64,000 bases of DNA from Rhizobium leguminosarum bv. trifolii WSM2297 (GTDB lineage: Bacteria; Pseudomonadota; Alphaproteobacteria; Rhizobiales; Rhizobiaceae). This document shows, one piece after another, positions 1-9,548 of this stretch. The translations under genes were made by a program, and so were the position numbers. The notes under the pieces were generated by a model. The model ran no database searches. It saw nothing but the letters and a program-made list of their open reading frames with translations, and was not told the DNA's origin. Within the stretch, counting starts at the first letter, position 1. Every line of letters begins with the position of its first letter. The stretch covers positions 682,001-746,000 of the forward strand of contig NZ_JH719393.1 of the NCBI RefSeq assembly GCF_000271845.1. The letters are read 5' to 3'.

Positions 1-529
1 GCTCGCGCGAGCGATAATAGGCTTTCGGCTCGGCGGTGGTGCCTGAGGTAAAGCCGATCAGGAAGATGCCCTCGGCATCATCAGGCAGGTCGCCTTCCGT
101 CTCGGTGAGATCGAAGGGCTCCGCTCCGGCGGTGATGACGGGAACGCCGAGCCTGCGGCCGATCGCGGCGCTTGGGCTCGCATCGTCGTCGACGACAAGC
201 ACGTCAGGGGCCAGGCGCTCGATGATGCGCTCGATCCGTTCCGGCGGCATCATCGGGTCGATCACCGCGCAGGCATTCGGCGAGGCGGTGGCGGCGAGAA
301 AATATTCGGCAAAGCCGATATGGTTGCCGAGACTGAGGGCCGCAAGTTTGTCGACGCCGGGCAGATCGAGCCTGCGGCGGTTCGAGCCCGGCAGTTGCCG
401 GAGAAAGCGGTAAAGCGCCTTGGCGCGCCCATTGAGTTCGCCATAGCTCCGGGAACGGCCATCGATCAGCAGGGCCGGCTTATCCGGCCTTTCCGTTGCA
501 TGTCGAAGAAGCTGCTTATGGATCGGCAT
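1..529 (-). CDS. AMP-forming acyl-CoA synthetase/ligase, N-terminal part (runs off window)
   Basis: Reading the minus strand from the ATG at 529 gives 176 codons without a stop, ending at the window edge, so only the N-terminal third is present. The protein opens MPIHKQLLRHATERPDKPAL, typical of ANL-superfamily enzymes, and near residue 165 carries FTSGTTAEPKA, the glycine/threonine-rich phosphate loop (A3 motif) that grips ATP. The family activates a carboxylic acid to an acyl-adenylate and then to a CoA thioester. The thioesterase gene lies 28 nt upstream on the same strand, so the two probably form an operon acting on the same acyl-CoA pool. The substrate cannot be read from this fragment. 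Confidence 0.85.
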   Translation of the reverse strand, partial: MPIHKQLLRHATERPDKPALLIDGRSRSYGELNGRAKALYRFLRQLPGSNRRRLDLPGVDKLAALSLGNHIGFAEYFLAATASPNACAVIDPMMPPERIERIIERLAPDVLVVDDDASPSAAIGRRLGVPVITAGAEPFDLTETEGDLPDDAEGIFLIGFTSGTTAEPKAYYRSRE

Positions 530-557
530 GGAGACCCGCTGGTTTGAAGATCGGCCG

Positions 558-968
558 TCAGCCTAAAGCGGTCTTTGTGGCGTCGGGAATTGGCGTCGGG
601 CGACTGTCGGCAAGGCCGACGCAGACCCAGACGAACCCTGCCGAGGCGCAATGGGCACCGTCGCGCTGGCGAAACAGTTCGATCGCAAAGGAGAGGCTCG
701 TGCGCCCGATTTTCTCGACGGTCACCTTGGCCTCGACGATATCGTCGACGTCGATGGGGTTGTGAAAAGTGATCTCCGCCTTCTTCACGTGATAGGCAAC
801 GCCGGAGGAGGTGTGGCGGAAGTGGCTGAGAATTTGCCGGTGCCGCAGGAACTCGACGACCGCATCCTCGCAATAGTCGAGGTAAACCGAGTTATGGACA
901 TGACCATAGATATCGATGTCTCGCATCGAGACCCGGAAGGATGCTAAAGGCCTGTCGTCAACACTCAT
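558..968 (-). CDS. Hotdog-fold acyl-CoA thioesterase (YbgC/4HBT type)
   Basis: A 136-residue protein, the usual length for a single hotdog domain. Near the N-terminus it has DIDIYGHVHNSVYLDYCEDA, the 4-hydroxybenzoyl-CoA thioesterase/YbgC signature in which an early Asp is catalytic and the GHV-N stretch caps the CoA pocket. The family hydrolyses acyl-CoA or acyl-ACP thioesters in the cytoplasm as an oligomer. It is the first gene of a minus-strand pair with the acyl-CoA ligase 28 nt downstream. The MDR reductase on the other strand starts 54 nt away, so promoters for both directions must lie between 969 and 1021. Substrate unknown. Confidence 0.85.
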   Translation of the reverse strand: MSVDDRPLASFRVSMRDIDIYGHVHNSVYLDYCEDAVVEFLRHRQILSHFRHTSSGVAYHVKKAEITFHNPIDVDDIVEAKVTVEKIGRTSLSFAIELFRQRDGAHCASAGFVWVCVGLADSRPTPIPDATKTALG

Positions 969-1021
969 GCGGTCACCGAAAATTGGTGGGCTGTTCTAAC
1001 CGCTGTTGTCTGGGGGATGCA

Positions 1022-1990
1022 ATGCAATATCAGGCGGTCGTGAGAAAATTCGGGCCGGCCGAGGAGGTTGTCGAGATCGAGCGGGCCGCGTTGCCGGTGC
1101 TGCGCCGCGATCAGGTCCGGGTGCGCCTGCTCGCACGGTCGATCAATCCATCCGACATCATCACCATATCGGGCGCCTATGCCGGCCGCACGACCCTGCC
1201 CTTCATCCCCGGCTTCGAAGCTTTTGGCGTGGTCGAGGCGTGCGGAGAAGAGGTTCATGGCCTTTCCCCGGGGACGCGCGTACTGCCGGTGCGCAGCGCC
1301 GGCGGATGGCAGGAAGTCAAGGATACCGATCCCAGCTGGTGCCTTCGGGTTCCGGACACACTCTCCGACTTCGAAGCGACGACGAGCTATGTCAACCCGA
1401 TGACGGCCTGGCTGATGCTGCACAAGAAGATCGGCCTGAAGCCGGGCATGCGCATCGCCATCAATGCCGCTGCCTCGTCGATCGGATCGATATTGATCGG
1501 CCTGGCCAATGCCGGCGGCGTTGCGCCGATCGCGATCGTCCGCAGCGAGCAATCCCTTCAGCGCCTGCGCGGCCGGCTCGAAGCCGTCATCGTCGACAAA
1601 GCGGACGGTGACCTGGCCGCCGGGCTTGCCGGCCGGCATGGGCTCGACGCGGTGCTCGACTGCGTCGGCGGCGGGCGCGCCTCCATCCTCGCCGATGCGC
1701 TCAAACCCGGCGGGCATTTCGTGCATTACGGCCTGCTCTCGGGGCAAAGCATCCCCAATTCCTTCTGGGCCTCCCATCCCGATATTTTCTTTTCCTACTT
1801 TCACCTTCGGGAATGGGTTCACTCCGAAGCCGTGGGCGAAGTCCAGCACGCCTATTTTGGAGTGGCCGCGCAGATCGCTTCGAAGGTGATCGCGACCGAG
1901 GTGCGGGAGGTCTTTCCCCTGGAAAGGGTCGGTGATGCCCTGCGCTCCGCCCTTCCCTTCCGGGCGGGTGGCAAGGTGCTGCTCGCCTGA
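1022..1990 (+). CDS. Zinc-independent MDR oxidoreductase (quinone oxidoreductase / 2-enoyl reductase-like)
   Basis: I start at the ATG at 1022 because a GGGGG ribosome-binding stretch lies just upstream and the MDR fold begins there (MQYQAVVRKFG); an in-frame upstream extension looks non-coding. The protein is 322 residues. It has the N-terminal GroES-like domain (SINPSDI, then PGFEAFGVVE) and a Rossmann domain with AAASSIGSILIGLA near residue 160, the nucleotide-binding loop. The structural-zinc cysteine cluster of alcohol dehydrogenases is absent, so it belongs with NADPH-dependent quinone or enoyl-thioester reductases. Divergent from the thioesterase/ligase pair, which makes a role in acyl-CoA metabolism possible but unproven. 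Confidence 0.85.
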   Translation: MQYQAVVRKFGPAEEVVEIERAALPVLRRDQVRVRLLARSINPSDIITISGAYAGRTTLPFIPGFEAFGVVEACGEEVHGLSPGTRVLPVRSAGGWQEVKDTDPSWCLRVPDTLSDFEATTSYVNPMTAWLMLHKKIGLKPGMRIAINAAASSIGSILIGLANAGGVAPIAIVRSEQSLQRLRGRLEAVIVDKADGDLAAGLAGRHGLDAVLDCVGGGRASILADALKPGGHFVHYGLLSGQSIPNSFWASHPDIFFSYFHLREWVHSEAVGEVQHAYFGVAAQIASKVIATEVREVFPLERVGDALRSALPFRAGGKVLLA

Positions 1991-2007
1991 TCGGGCAAAC
2001 ACTGCGA

Positions 2008-2475
2008 TCAATCGATGCGGGGACGTTCCGATTTCGGCGCCGCCAGCCCGTGTTTGGCAAGCGCCAGCGTCAGGATGCGGGTTTCGAGCAGGTTGAAGAT
2101 GCGCAGGACGGCCTCGATCGCATCGAAGGGCTTCGTCAGGAAATCTTTGGCGCCGAGCGACAGCGCGCGCCTGCGCGTCGGCAAGGTCGCATCGGCTGTG
2201 AGAACCAGGATCGGCAGGTAGCTGTTTTCGGGAATGAGCCGTGCGAAGGTCTCCAGCAAGGCGAAACCGTCGAGATCGGGCATCATCAGGTCGAGGAGAA
2301 CGAGATCGATCGAATGCTCGCGGAAAAGCCGCAAGGCCTCGCGCGGCTCGGTGGTGCTGATCAGCGCGTTGAAGCCCTCGCGCTTGAGAATGCGCTCCAG
2401 CAGCGAAACATTGGCGGGCTCGTCATCGACGATCAGGATTGTCGAGGCTCGCACGGTATCGGTGGAATCTGTCAT
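2008..2475 (-). CDS. Response regulator receiver protein, apparently orphaned
   Basis: 155 residues from the ATG at 2475 (a TTG two codons upstream is an alternative). It is a single receiver domain: acidic pair in LIVDDEP (about residues 17-18), phosphoacceptor Asp62 in LLDLMMPDLDG, Thr in VLTAD and the invariant Lys in FLTKPFD (about 115). A short C-terminal tail follows with no DNA-binding or enzyme output domain. The 3' end of a histidine kinase lies 67 nt upstream on the same strand. The kinase has lost most of its sequence, so this regulator has probably lost its adjacent partner and may take phosphate from elsewhere or be idle. Confidence 0.9.
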   Translation of the reverse strand: MTDSTDTVRASTILIVDDEPANVSLLERILKREGFNALISTTEPREALRLFREHSIDLVLLDLMMPDLDGFALLETFARLIPENSYLPILVLTADATLPTRRRALSLGAKDFLTKPFDAIEAVLRIFNLLETRILTLALAKHGLAAPKSERPRID

Positions 2476-2542
2476 GGCCAAACTACGTCGAAAACGGTGC
2501 TAAGTTCATATCAACCGGTGCGGCCAAATCAAAGACGATGTC

Positions 2543-2662
2543 TCACGGCGAGCTTTCGACGGCAAGGCCGCGCTCTTCTATCGCCGCAGGCGCGCGCGGC
2601 AGATCGACATGGAAGCTAGCCCCACCGTCCGGCCGGTTGCTGAAGCCAAGCGTTCCGCCCAG
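2543..2662 (-). pseudogene. 3' remnant of a sensor histidine kinase
   Basis: On the minus strand, just before a stop at 2543, the frame encodes GGTLGFSNRPDGGASFHVDL, the end of a HATPase_c domain: the GG-turn and the terminal beta strand ending F-H-x-x-LP. A tail of about 18 residues follows. Upstream of the GG (above about 2660) the frame no longer resembles a kinase: the N, G1 and F boxes and the phospho-acceptor His are missing. The remnant is followed by the response regulator at 2475, the normal order of a two-component pair. The break coincides with the start of a DUF3299 fragment on the other strand. Confidence 0.65.
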
Positions 2663-2947
2663 CTGGTGCCTTGGGCCGGGGCCTGCAGCCACACCCCTTC
2701 CCCGCCGCCCAACCAGCTGGTTCGTGTCGTTCCGGAAAAACCCCTGCACCTCGGAAGAATGTACGAGACCGTCACCGTGACGGGCACCCTGCGGCCCGGC
2801 CTGGATCAGGCGCAATTCTTCATGATCGACGGCGTTCGCGTCCTTACCTACGGCTACAGCATGAGCCATGCCGAGGTAGCGAAAGCGACGGCGACGGATG
2901 ATCCCGATCTGCTGACGCTCTCGCCTTTCGGGATTCTGCCTCGTTAG
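2660..2947 (+). pseudogene. 3' remnant of a DUF3299-family protein gene
   Basis: The plus-strand frame ending at 2947 reads QLVPWAGACSHTPSPPPNQL and, further on, a VTVTGTL strand, ending in FGILPR. The C-x-H-x-PPPPNQ pattern and following beta-rich segment resemble the C-terminal half of periplasmic DUF3299 proteins. The N-terminal half, with signal peptide, is absent: upstream of about 2660 the sequence is the antisense of the histidine-kinase remnant. A start codon at 2609 exists but would translate antisense kinase sequence, so I treat this as a broken gene. Family assignment is from memory of the motif and should be confirmed by a profile search. Confidence 0.5.
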
Positions 2948-2988
2948 TGGGAGCGCGAAGACGGCTTCTTACGCGCGCCGCCAGTCGC

Positions 2989-3008
2989 GTATATATAGAA
3001 ACATATAC
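2989..3008. promoter_or_regulatory. Inverted repeat upstream of vapB (candidate antitoxin operator)
   Basis: GTATAT and ATATAC arms separated by 8 nt, ending 21 nt before the VapB start codon. VapB antitoxins of the AbrB fold bind short A/T-rich inverted repeats in their own promoters, so autoregulation is a reasonable inference. Confidence 0.5.
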
Positions 3009-3029
3009 AGAGGCTGCGGAGGGCTTTCT

Positions 3030-3269
3030 ATGCCGCGATATGCGCGTGTGTTTCAATCCGGCAATTCGCAGGCCGTCCGGCTGCCAAAGGACTTTCGCTT
3101 TGACGTGGACCAGGTGGAGGTGACGCGGGAGGGCGATGCCGTCATTCTCAGGCCTCGGACCTATCATGGCAGGCGGTGGGCGTCATTGCGGATCGCTCTC
3201 GAACGCGGCCTCAGTGACGATTTCATGGCGCAAGGGCGAGAGCAACCCGGGGATCAGGAGAGGCCCTGA
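3030..3269 (+). CDS. vapB: VapB-type antitoxin (AbrB/SpoVT fold), without an adjacent toxin
   Basis: 79 residues. The N-terminus RVFQSGNSQAVRLPKDFRF is the swapped-hairpin AbrB DNA-binding signature of VapB antitoxins, followed by a VEVTREGDAVILRP strand pair and a C-terminal toxin-binding tail rich in Trp/Arg and acidic residues. VapB normally neutralises a VapC PIN-domain RNase encoded immediately downstream. Here the 390 nt downstream hold no PIN-domain frame, only an inverted-repeat element and the katG terminator. The gene is therefore an orphan antitoxin or the surviving half of a pair. It sits next to two truncated genes, which fits a region that has suffered rearrangement. Confidence 0.8.
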   Translation: MPRYARVFQSGNSQAVRLPKDFRFDVDQVEVTREGDAVILRPRTYHGRRWASLRIALERGLSDDFMAQGREQPGDQERP

Positions 3270-3353
3270 AAGGCGAGGTGGATGCGCTGTTGACCGTCAT
3301 GCCCCTGCGGTTGCGCACCTTAGGATGGCGACGGATAGGGCGTGCCGTGTGAT

Positions 3354-3527
3354 ACCCCTCTGTCCTGCCGGACATCTCCCCCACAGGTGGGGAGATCGGC
3401 AAGCGGTTGGATCATCCGTCCCTCTCTGCCGCATCGAAATAAATACGCGGTAGTTGTTTGGGGAAGCCATCGCGCCCGGCCAATCTCCACCCTTGTGGGG
3501 GAGATGCCCGGCAGGGCAGAGGGGGGT
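3354..3527. repeat. Rhizobial intergenic inverted-repeat element (RIME-like)
   Basis: The left arm (about 3354-3399) reads ACCCCTCTGTCCTGCCGGAC then ATCTCCCCCACAGGTGGGGA. The right arm (about 3476-3527) is its near-perfect inverse, containing GTGGGGGAGATGCCCGGCAG. About 75 nt separate them. Each arm also folds on itself through ATCTCC...GGAGAT. The architecture matches the palindromic mosaic elements scattered between genes in rhizobia (RIME class). I did not see another copy in the window. It lies in the 391-nt gap between vapB and katG, which otherwise holds only the katG terminator. Confidence 0.6.
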
Positions 3528-3610
3528 GCCACAGGCACGCCGGTAATGGTCGCGCCGTAGGATGCCGCCCAAGCTCTGGGCACCCTTCCCATTCGAAGGC
3601 ACCTAAAAAG

Positions 3611-3645
3611 AAAAAGCCCGGGCGCAGCTGAAACTGCGCCCGGGC
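3611..3645 (-). terminator. Rho-independent terminator of katG
   Basis: Perfect 12-bp stem (GCCCGGGCGCAG paired with CTGCGCCCGGGC, 3616-3645) with a 6-nt loop. Read on the minus strand it is followed by TTTTTCTTTTT. It begins 15 nt beyond the katG stop codon. Confidence 0.9.
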
Positions 3646-3660
3646 CAAAATTGCTGCCGA

Positions 3661-5880
<2,220 letters not shown>

Positions 5881-5964
5881 TCAAAAGATGAGCCGAGCTG
5901 GCGCCCCACTCTCTCCCCTGCAGCCTTCATATCGGAAGCATGTAATAATTTTAAGTTGGATTTA

Positions 5965-5981
5965 CTGATCGCTGCGATAAG
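5965..5981. promoter_or_regulatory. Dyad in the katG-oxyR intergenic region (candidate OxyR site)
   Basis: CTGATCGCTGCGATAAG: a perfect ATCGC-T-GCGAT palindrome with a further CT/AG pair outside. It ends 8 nt before the oxyR start codon and lies about 120 nt upstream of katG. LysR-type regulators bind interrupted dyads in divergent promoters, so this could serve autoregulation of oxyR and activation of katG. It does not obviously match the E. coli OxyR consensus, so its role is inferred from position. Confidence 0.4.
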
Positions 5982-5989
5982 CTGAGGTT

Positions 5990-6904
5990 ATGAAAAACCT
6001 TACCTTGAAACAGCTACGTTATTTTGAAGCCTTGGCAAGGGATGGCCGCTTTCGCCGTGCCGCCGATGCCTGCGCCATCTCCCAGCCGGCGCTCTCCATG
6101 CAGATCAAAGAACTCGAGCAGGAATTGGGCAGCGGGCTCTTTGAGCGCAGCGCGCGCGAGGTGAAGCTCACCCCCTTCGGCCAGAGCTTCGCTCTGAGGG
6201 TCCGAGACATCCTGCGGGCGGTGGACGAGCTGGGGGAATTTGCCCGTGCCTCCCGCGATTCCTTCCTCACGCGCCTGCGCATCGGCATCATCCCGACGAT
6301 CGCGCCCTATCTGCTGCCGGCGATTATAAACGATCTCAACAAAAGCTTCGCCGGAATTCAGATCGAGGTGCGCGAGACGCAGACGGCAAAGCTGGTTCAG
6401 GAGCTGGCGCAAGGCCAGCTGGATACCGCAATCGTCGCACTGCCCGTATCGGAGCCATCGCTGACCGAGCTCGAACTCTTCAGGGAGGAGTTCGTGCTAG
6501 TGCGGCGGCCCGAAGACGAGGGCAAGCCGGTACCCGAGCGCGAGGCGCTGCGCGAAATGCGGTTGCTGCTGCTGGAAGAAGGTCACTGCTTCCGCGATCA
6601 GGCGCTGTCGTTCTGCAAGATCGGACCGGCCCGCCCGCGGGAAGTGATGGAAGGCAGCTCGCTCTCCACCTTGGTCCAGATGGTCAGCGCCGGCATCGGC
6701 ATCACCTTGATTCCGGAGATGGCCGTCCCTCTGGAAACGCGTTCGGCGCATGTTGCGATCTCGCGCTTCCACTCTCCGCAGCCGTCTCGGACAATTGGCA
6801 TGATCTGGCGCAATTCGACACCCATGGCCAAACAGTTGCTGCAGGTTTCCGAGGCGGTGCGCCGGTCGGCCGATTTCATGCACGAACGACAGCTCGAACG
6901 GTAA
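5990..6904 (+). CDS. oxyR: Hydrogen-peroxide sensing LysR-type regulator OxyR
   Basis: 304 residues, standard LysR length. N-terminal winged helix-turn-helix: LKQLRYFEALARDGRFRRAA followed by SQPALSMQIKELE. The effector domain contains the redox pair Cys200 and Cys209 in EEGHC-x8-C, the spacing that lets OxyR form an intramolecular disulfide on peroxide exposure, and the GSSLSTLVQMVSAGIGITLIP stretch found in OxyR. It is divergent from katG, its classical target. The only Shine-Dalgarno-like sequence, GAGG, lies very close to the ATG, so translation may be weak. Confidence 0.95.
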   Translation: MKNLTLKQLRYFEALARDGRFRRAADACAISQPALSMQIKELEQELGSGLFERSAREVKLTPFGQSFALRVRDILRAVDELGEFARASRDSFLTRLRIGIIPTIAPYLLPAIINDLNKSFAGIQIEVRETQTAKLVQELAQGQLDTAIVALPVSEPSLTELELFREEFVLVRRPEDEGKPVPEREALREMRLLLLEEGHCFRDQALSFCKIGPARPREVMEGSSLSTLVQMVSAGIGITLIPEMAVPLETRSAHVAISRFHSPQPSRTIGMIWRNSTPMAKQLLQVSEAVRRSADFMHERQLER

Positions 6905-6925
6905 TGGCGCTGATGTCGTCCTGCT

Positions 6926-7747
6926 TCAGGATCGCCGCTTGAACGTATGCTCCGCTGCTGGAAACTGCCGTGACCGGACTTCGCCGGCGTAGGCGGCGGC
7001 CGCCGCCGTGATCCTCTTGCCGAGTTCGTCGTAGCGCTTGACGAAACGCGGGGTGAAATCGTTGAAGAGCCCGAGAATATCATCGGAAACCAGAACCTGA
7101 CCATCGCAGGCTGAAGAGGCGCCGATCCCGATGGAGGGTATGTGAATGGCTGACGTCACCTCCCGGGCGAGCGGTTCCACCGTGCCCTCGACGACGACGG
7201 CAAAGGCACCCGAGCCGCCGATGGCGTGCGCGTCACGCCGGATCTTCGACGTCTCGTGTTCGCTATGCCCAACGGAGCGATAGCCGCCTGCGGTTTGGAC
7301 CTGCTGCGGCATCAGGCCGATATGCCCCATCACCGGGATTCCCCGCTTCGTCAGGAAGGCGATGGTTTCGGCCATCTCCTCGCCACCTTCCAGCTTGACG
7401 GCATCGCAGCCGGTCTCCTGGAGGATGCGCACCGCATTGCGGAAGGCGACCTCTTTCGATTCCTGATAACTGCCAAACGGCATGTCGACGACGACGCAGG
7501 CTTTGGCGACGCCGCGCATCACCGCCTTGCCGTGGGCAATCATCATGTCGAGCGTGACGCCAATGGTCGTTTCCATGCCGTAGAGCACCATGCCGAGCGA
7601 ATCCCCGACCAGCAGAAGGTCGCAATGTTCATCGAGGAGGCGCGCCATCGGCGTCGTATAGGCGGTCAGGCAGACGATCGGTTTGCCGCCTTTCATGGCT
7701 GAGATGCGGGTCGGCGTCAGGCGCTTTTGAAATCCGGTGGCGCTCAT
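6926..7747 (-). CDS. panB: 3-methyl-2-oxobutanoate hydroxymethyltransferase
   Basis: 273 residues. PanB transfers a hydroxymethyl group from 5,10-methylene-tetrahydrofolate to ketoisovalerate, giving ketopantoate in pantothenate and CoA synthesis. Family landmarks visible: [20 protein letters not shown], the Mg-binding [15 protein letters not shown] region, [27 protein letters not shown] and [15 protein letters not shown]. Its ATG overlaps the panC stop by 4 nt (ATGA), so the genes are translationally coupled in the order panC-panB. In R. etli CFN42 panCB lie on plasmid p42f and are the only copies. Confidence 0.96.
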   Translation of the reverse strand: MSATGFQKRLTPTRISAMKGGKPIVCLTAYTTPMARLLDEHCDLLLVGDSLGMVLYGMETTIGVTLDMMIAHGKAVMRGVAKACVVVDMPFGSYQESKEVAFRNAVRILQETGCDAVKLEGGEEMAETIAFLTKRGIPVMGHIGLMPQQVQTAGGYRSVGHSEHETSKIRRDAHAIGGSGAFAVVVEGTVEPLAREVTSAIHIPSIGIGASSACDGQVLVSDDILGLFNDFTPRFVKRYDELGKRITAAAAAYAGEVRSRQFPAAEHTFKRRS

Positions 7748-8661
7748 TTCGTCACTCCCCTTTCCTGCTGGCTCTTTCCCGGCTGGCCCTTCCCACCGAT
7801 AAGCCCGGCAAGCCGGTTGCTGCGGACGACTCGATTGTCGAGGAGCCGCGTCGTGCCGAACCGAACGAAGAGCGCCACGAGGACAGGCTCTTCGATCGAG
7901 CTCACCGGCTCAAGCGTCAAAGCGTCTCTGACGGCGACGACTTCGGGCTCTGCCAGCGGCTCGCGACCGAGAAATCCGGTGAGCTTTGCTTCCAATTCCC
8001 TGGGATCCGTCAGGCCATTGGCAATCAGGCGCTCGGCCTCGTCGAGGGTCTGCGGGACGATCACCGCGGCGCGCCGCTCCTCGGGACTGAGATAGACGTT
8101 GCGCGACGACAAGGCGAGGCCGTCACCGTCCCTGACCGTCGGCACCGAGATCACCCGCACCGGCACGGCGAGATCTTCCACCATTCGCTTGATGATGACG
8201 ACCTGCTGATAGTCCTTCTGGCCGAAATAGGCGGTCTGCGGCTGCACGATGTTGAGGAGCTTGCAGACGACGGTGGCGACGCCGGCGAAATGCCCGGGCC
8301 TGACTGCGCCTTCGAGCTCGCGGCCGAGATCGGGAACATCGACGACGGTCTGCATCGGGCGCGGATACATGTCTTCGACATCGGGCGCGAAAAGGAAATT
8401 GACCCCGGCCTGCTTGAGCATGGCTGAATCACGTTCGAGATCGCGCGGATATTTGCTGAGGTCTTCGCCCGGGCCGAACTGCAGCGGATTGACGAAAATC
8501 GAGACGACGACGAGATCGTTCTCGGCCCGGGCGCGCGATACGAGCTGCATATGACCGGGATGGAGATAGCCCATCGTCGGCACCAGGCCGACGGTGCGCC
8601 CCTGGCGCTTCAGCGCATCGAGCGTGTGGCGCAGCTCGTCAATGCTCGAGAAAACCCGCAT
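7744..8661 (-). CDS. panC: Pantothenate synthetase
   Basis: 305 residues from the ATG at 8661; GGGGAGGA lies 5 nt upstream and the family N-terminus ([14 protein letters not shown]) begins here, while an upstream in-frame extension to 8745 lacks support. PanC joins pantoate and beta-alanine using ATP. The nucleotidyltransferase HIGH-like motif is in [15 protein letters not shown], the ATP/pantoate residues in FGQKDYQQ, and the KMSKS-like loop near [14 protein letters not shown]. First gene of the panC-panB operon. The C-terminus continues about 20 residues past the usual end, in a basic, Gly-rich tail. Confidence 0.95.
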   Translation of the reverse strand: MRVFSSIDELRHTLDALKRQGRTVGLVPTMGYLHPGHMQLVSRARAENDLVVVSIFVNPLQFGPGEDLSKYPRDLERDSAMLKQAGVNFLFAPDVEDMYPRPMQTVVDVPDLGRELEGAVRPGHFAGVATVVCKLLNIVQPQTAYFGQKDYQQVVIIKRMVEDLAVPVRVISVPTVRDGDGLALSSRNVYLSPEERRAAVIVPQTLDEAERLIANGLTDPRELEAKLTGFLGREPLAEPEVVAVRDALTLEPVSSIEEPVLVALFVRFGTTRLLDNRVVRSNRLAGLIGGKGQPGKSQQERGVTK

Positions 8662-8904
8662 ATATCCTCCCCGCGGCCGGTCACTCATCTTGGGCGCGGA
8701 TAAGAAGTGTAATCGATGCTGGAGGTCAATGCACATTCGGCGCACATTCGGCGATAAAAACGATTAGATGGAATGGCAGGCCGATAAGGCAGCCTATATC
8801 TGCGCGGAAATGGCGTCTTGCGGCAGGAGTGGCAATGTGCGAACTGCACGGATATTGGCCCTGTCCGTCAATATACCATCACAGTCGGTCGCTATGGAGG
8901 ATGC

Positions 8905-9378
8905 ATGGACAAACCCTGGAAGATCAGCCGCGGGCCGATTGCGGCAGCCGACCTCGACGTGGAGAAGGCAAACGCGATCAACATGCTGTTGATCCGGCCG
9001 GTCGGCGTGCTGCCCGCCAAGCCGGGAGATCCGATCCTCCCCTTTGCCGTTGGCCTCTTCAACGAGCTGCGCCCGCTCCTGAAGCCCGATTCCGGCGTGA
9101 CGACACTGAGGCGCGCGACGGCTGCCTATGTCCATTGCCGGCGATATTATTTCGCCAGCGCCCAGTCCGATTCCATGCGTCATGACCTGGACGGCGAACC
9201 GGTGGAACCACTGTCCCCAGAAGATCGGCTGGTCGCGCAAAAACGCTTTCTGAGCCTTAAGCGGAATGCGGGCAAGGCCGAGGCGCCGGCTCCCGCTCCC
9301 CCTCCCCCGCTGAGCAAGAACGAACAGATTCGCGCAGCCCTTCTCAGCAGGAAGAACTCGTCAGTCCAAGCGGGATAA
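8905..9378 (+). CDS. ProQ/FinO-domain-like RNA-binding protein
   Basis: 157 residues from the ATG at 8905, with GGAGG 4 nt upstream; an in-frame start at 8818 would add 29 residues that look non-coding. The centre reads PFAVGLFNELRPLLKP, then a TTLRRATAAYVHCRRYYFAS helix and MRHDLDGEPVE, resembling the ProQ/FinO fold. In that family a conserved Arg/Tyr-rich concave face holds the base of RNA stem-loops. The C-terminal 40 residues are Ala/Pro-rich and then basic, a probable disordered RNA-contact tail. Stand-alone gene. Target RNAs unknown. Assignment rests on pattern recognition and is moderate. Confidence 0.6.
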   Translation: MDKPWKISRGPIAAADLDVEKANAINMLLIRPVGVLPAKPGDPILPFAVGLFNELRPLLKPDSGVTTLRRATAAYVHCRRYYFASAQSDSMRHDLDGEPVEPLSPEDRLVAQKRFLSLKRNAGKAEAPAPAPPPPLSKNEQIRAALLSRKNSSVQAG

Positions 9379-9548
9379 GTTGGGTTTGCCCATATCCGCC
9401 TTCCTAGACGTCGTTTATGCATTCTTCGGCAAGACGGAGAGATTGGTTCGCCATAAATATTTGTGGGTTCGGGCTTGGCTCTTGCATCATCTGCAATGTC
9501 GATAGACCTGGTAATCTACAACAAAATCGCGGCGAGGAGAAACGCAGC

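Noticed and set aside
3270..3353. Possible vapC remnant after vapB
   Set aside because: No frame shows PIN-domain aspartates or the usual MxxxLDTN opening; the sequence up to the repeat is unassigned.
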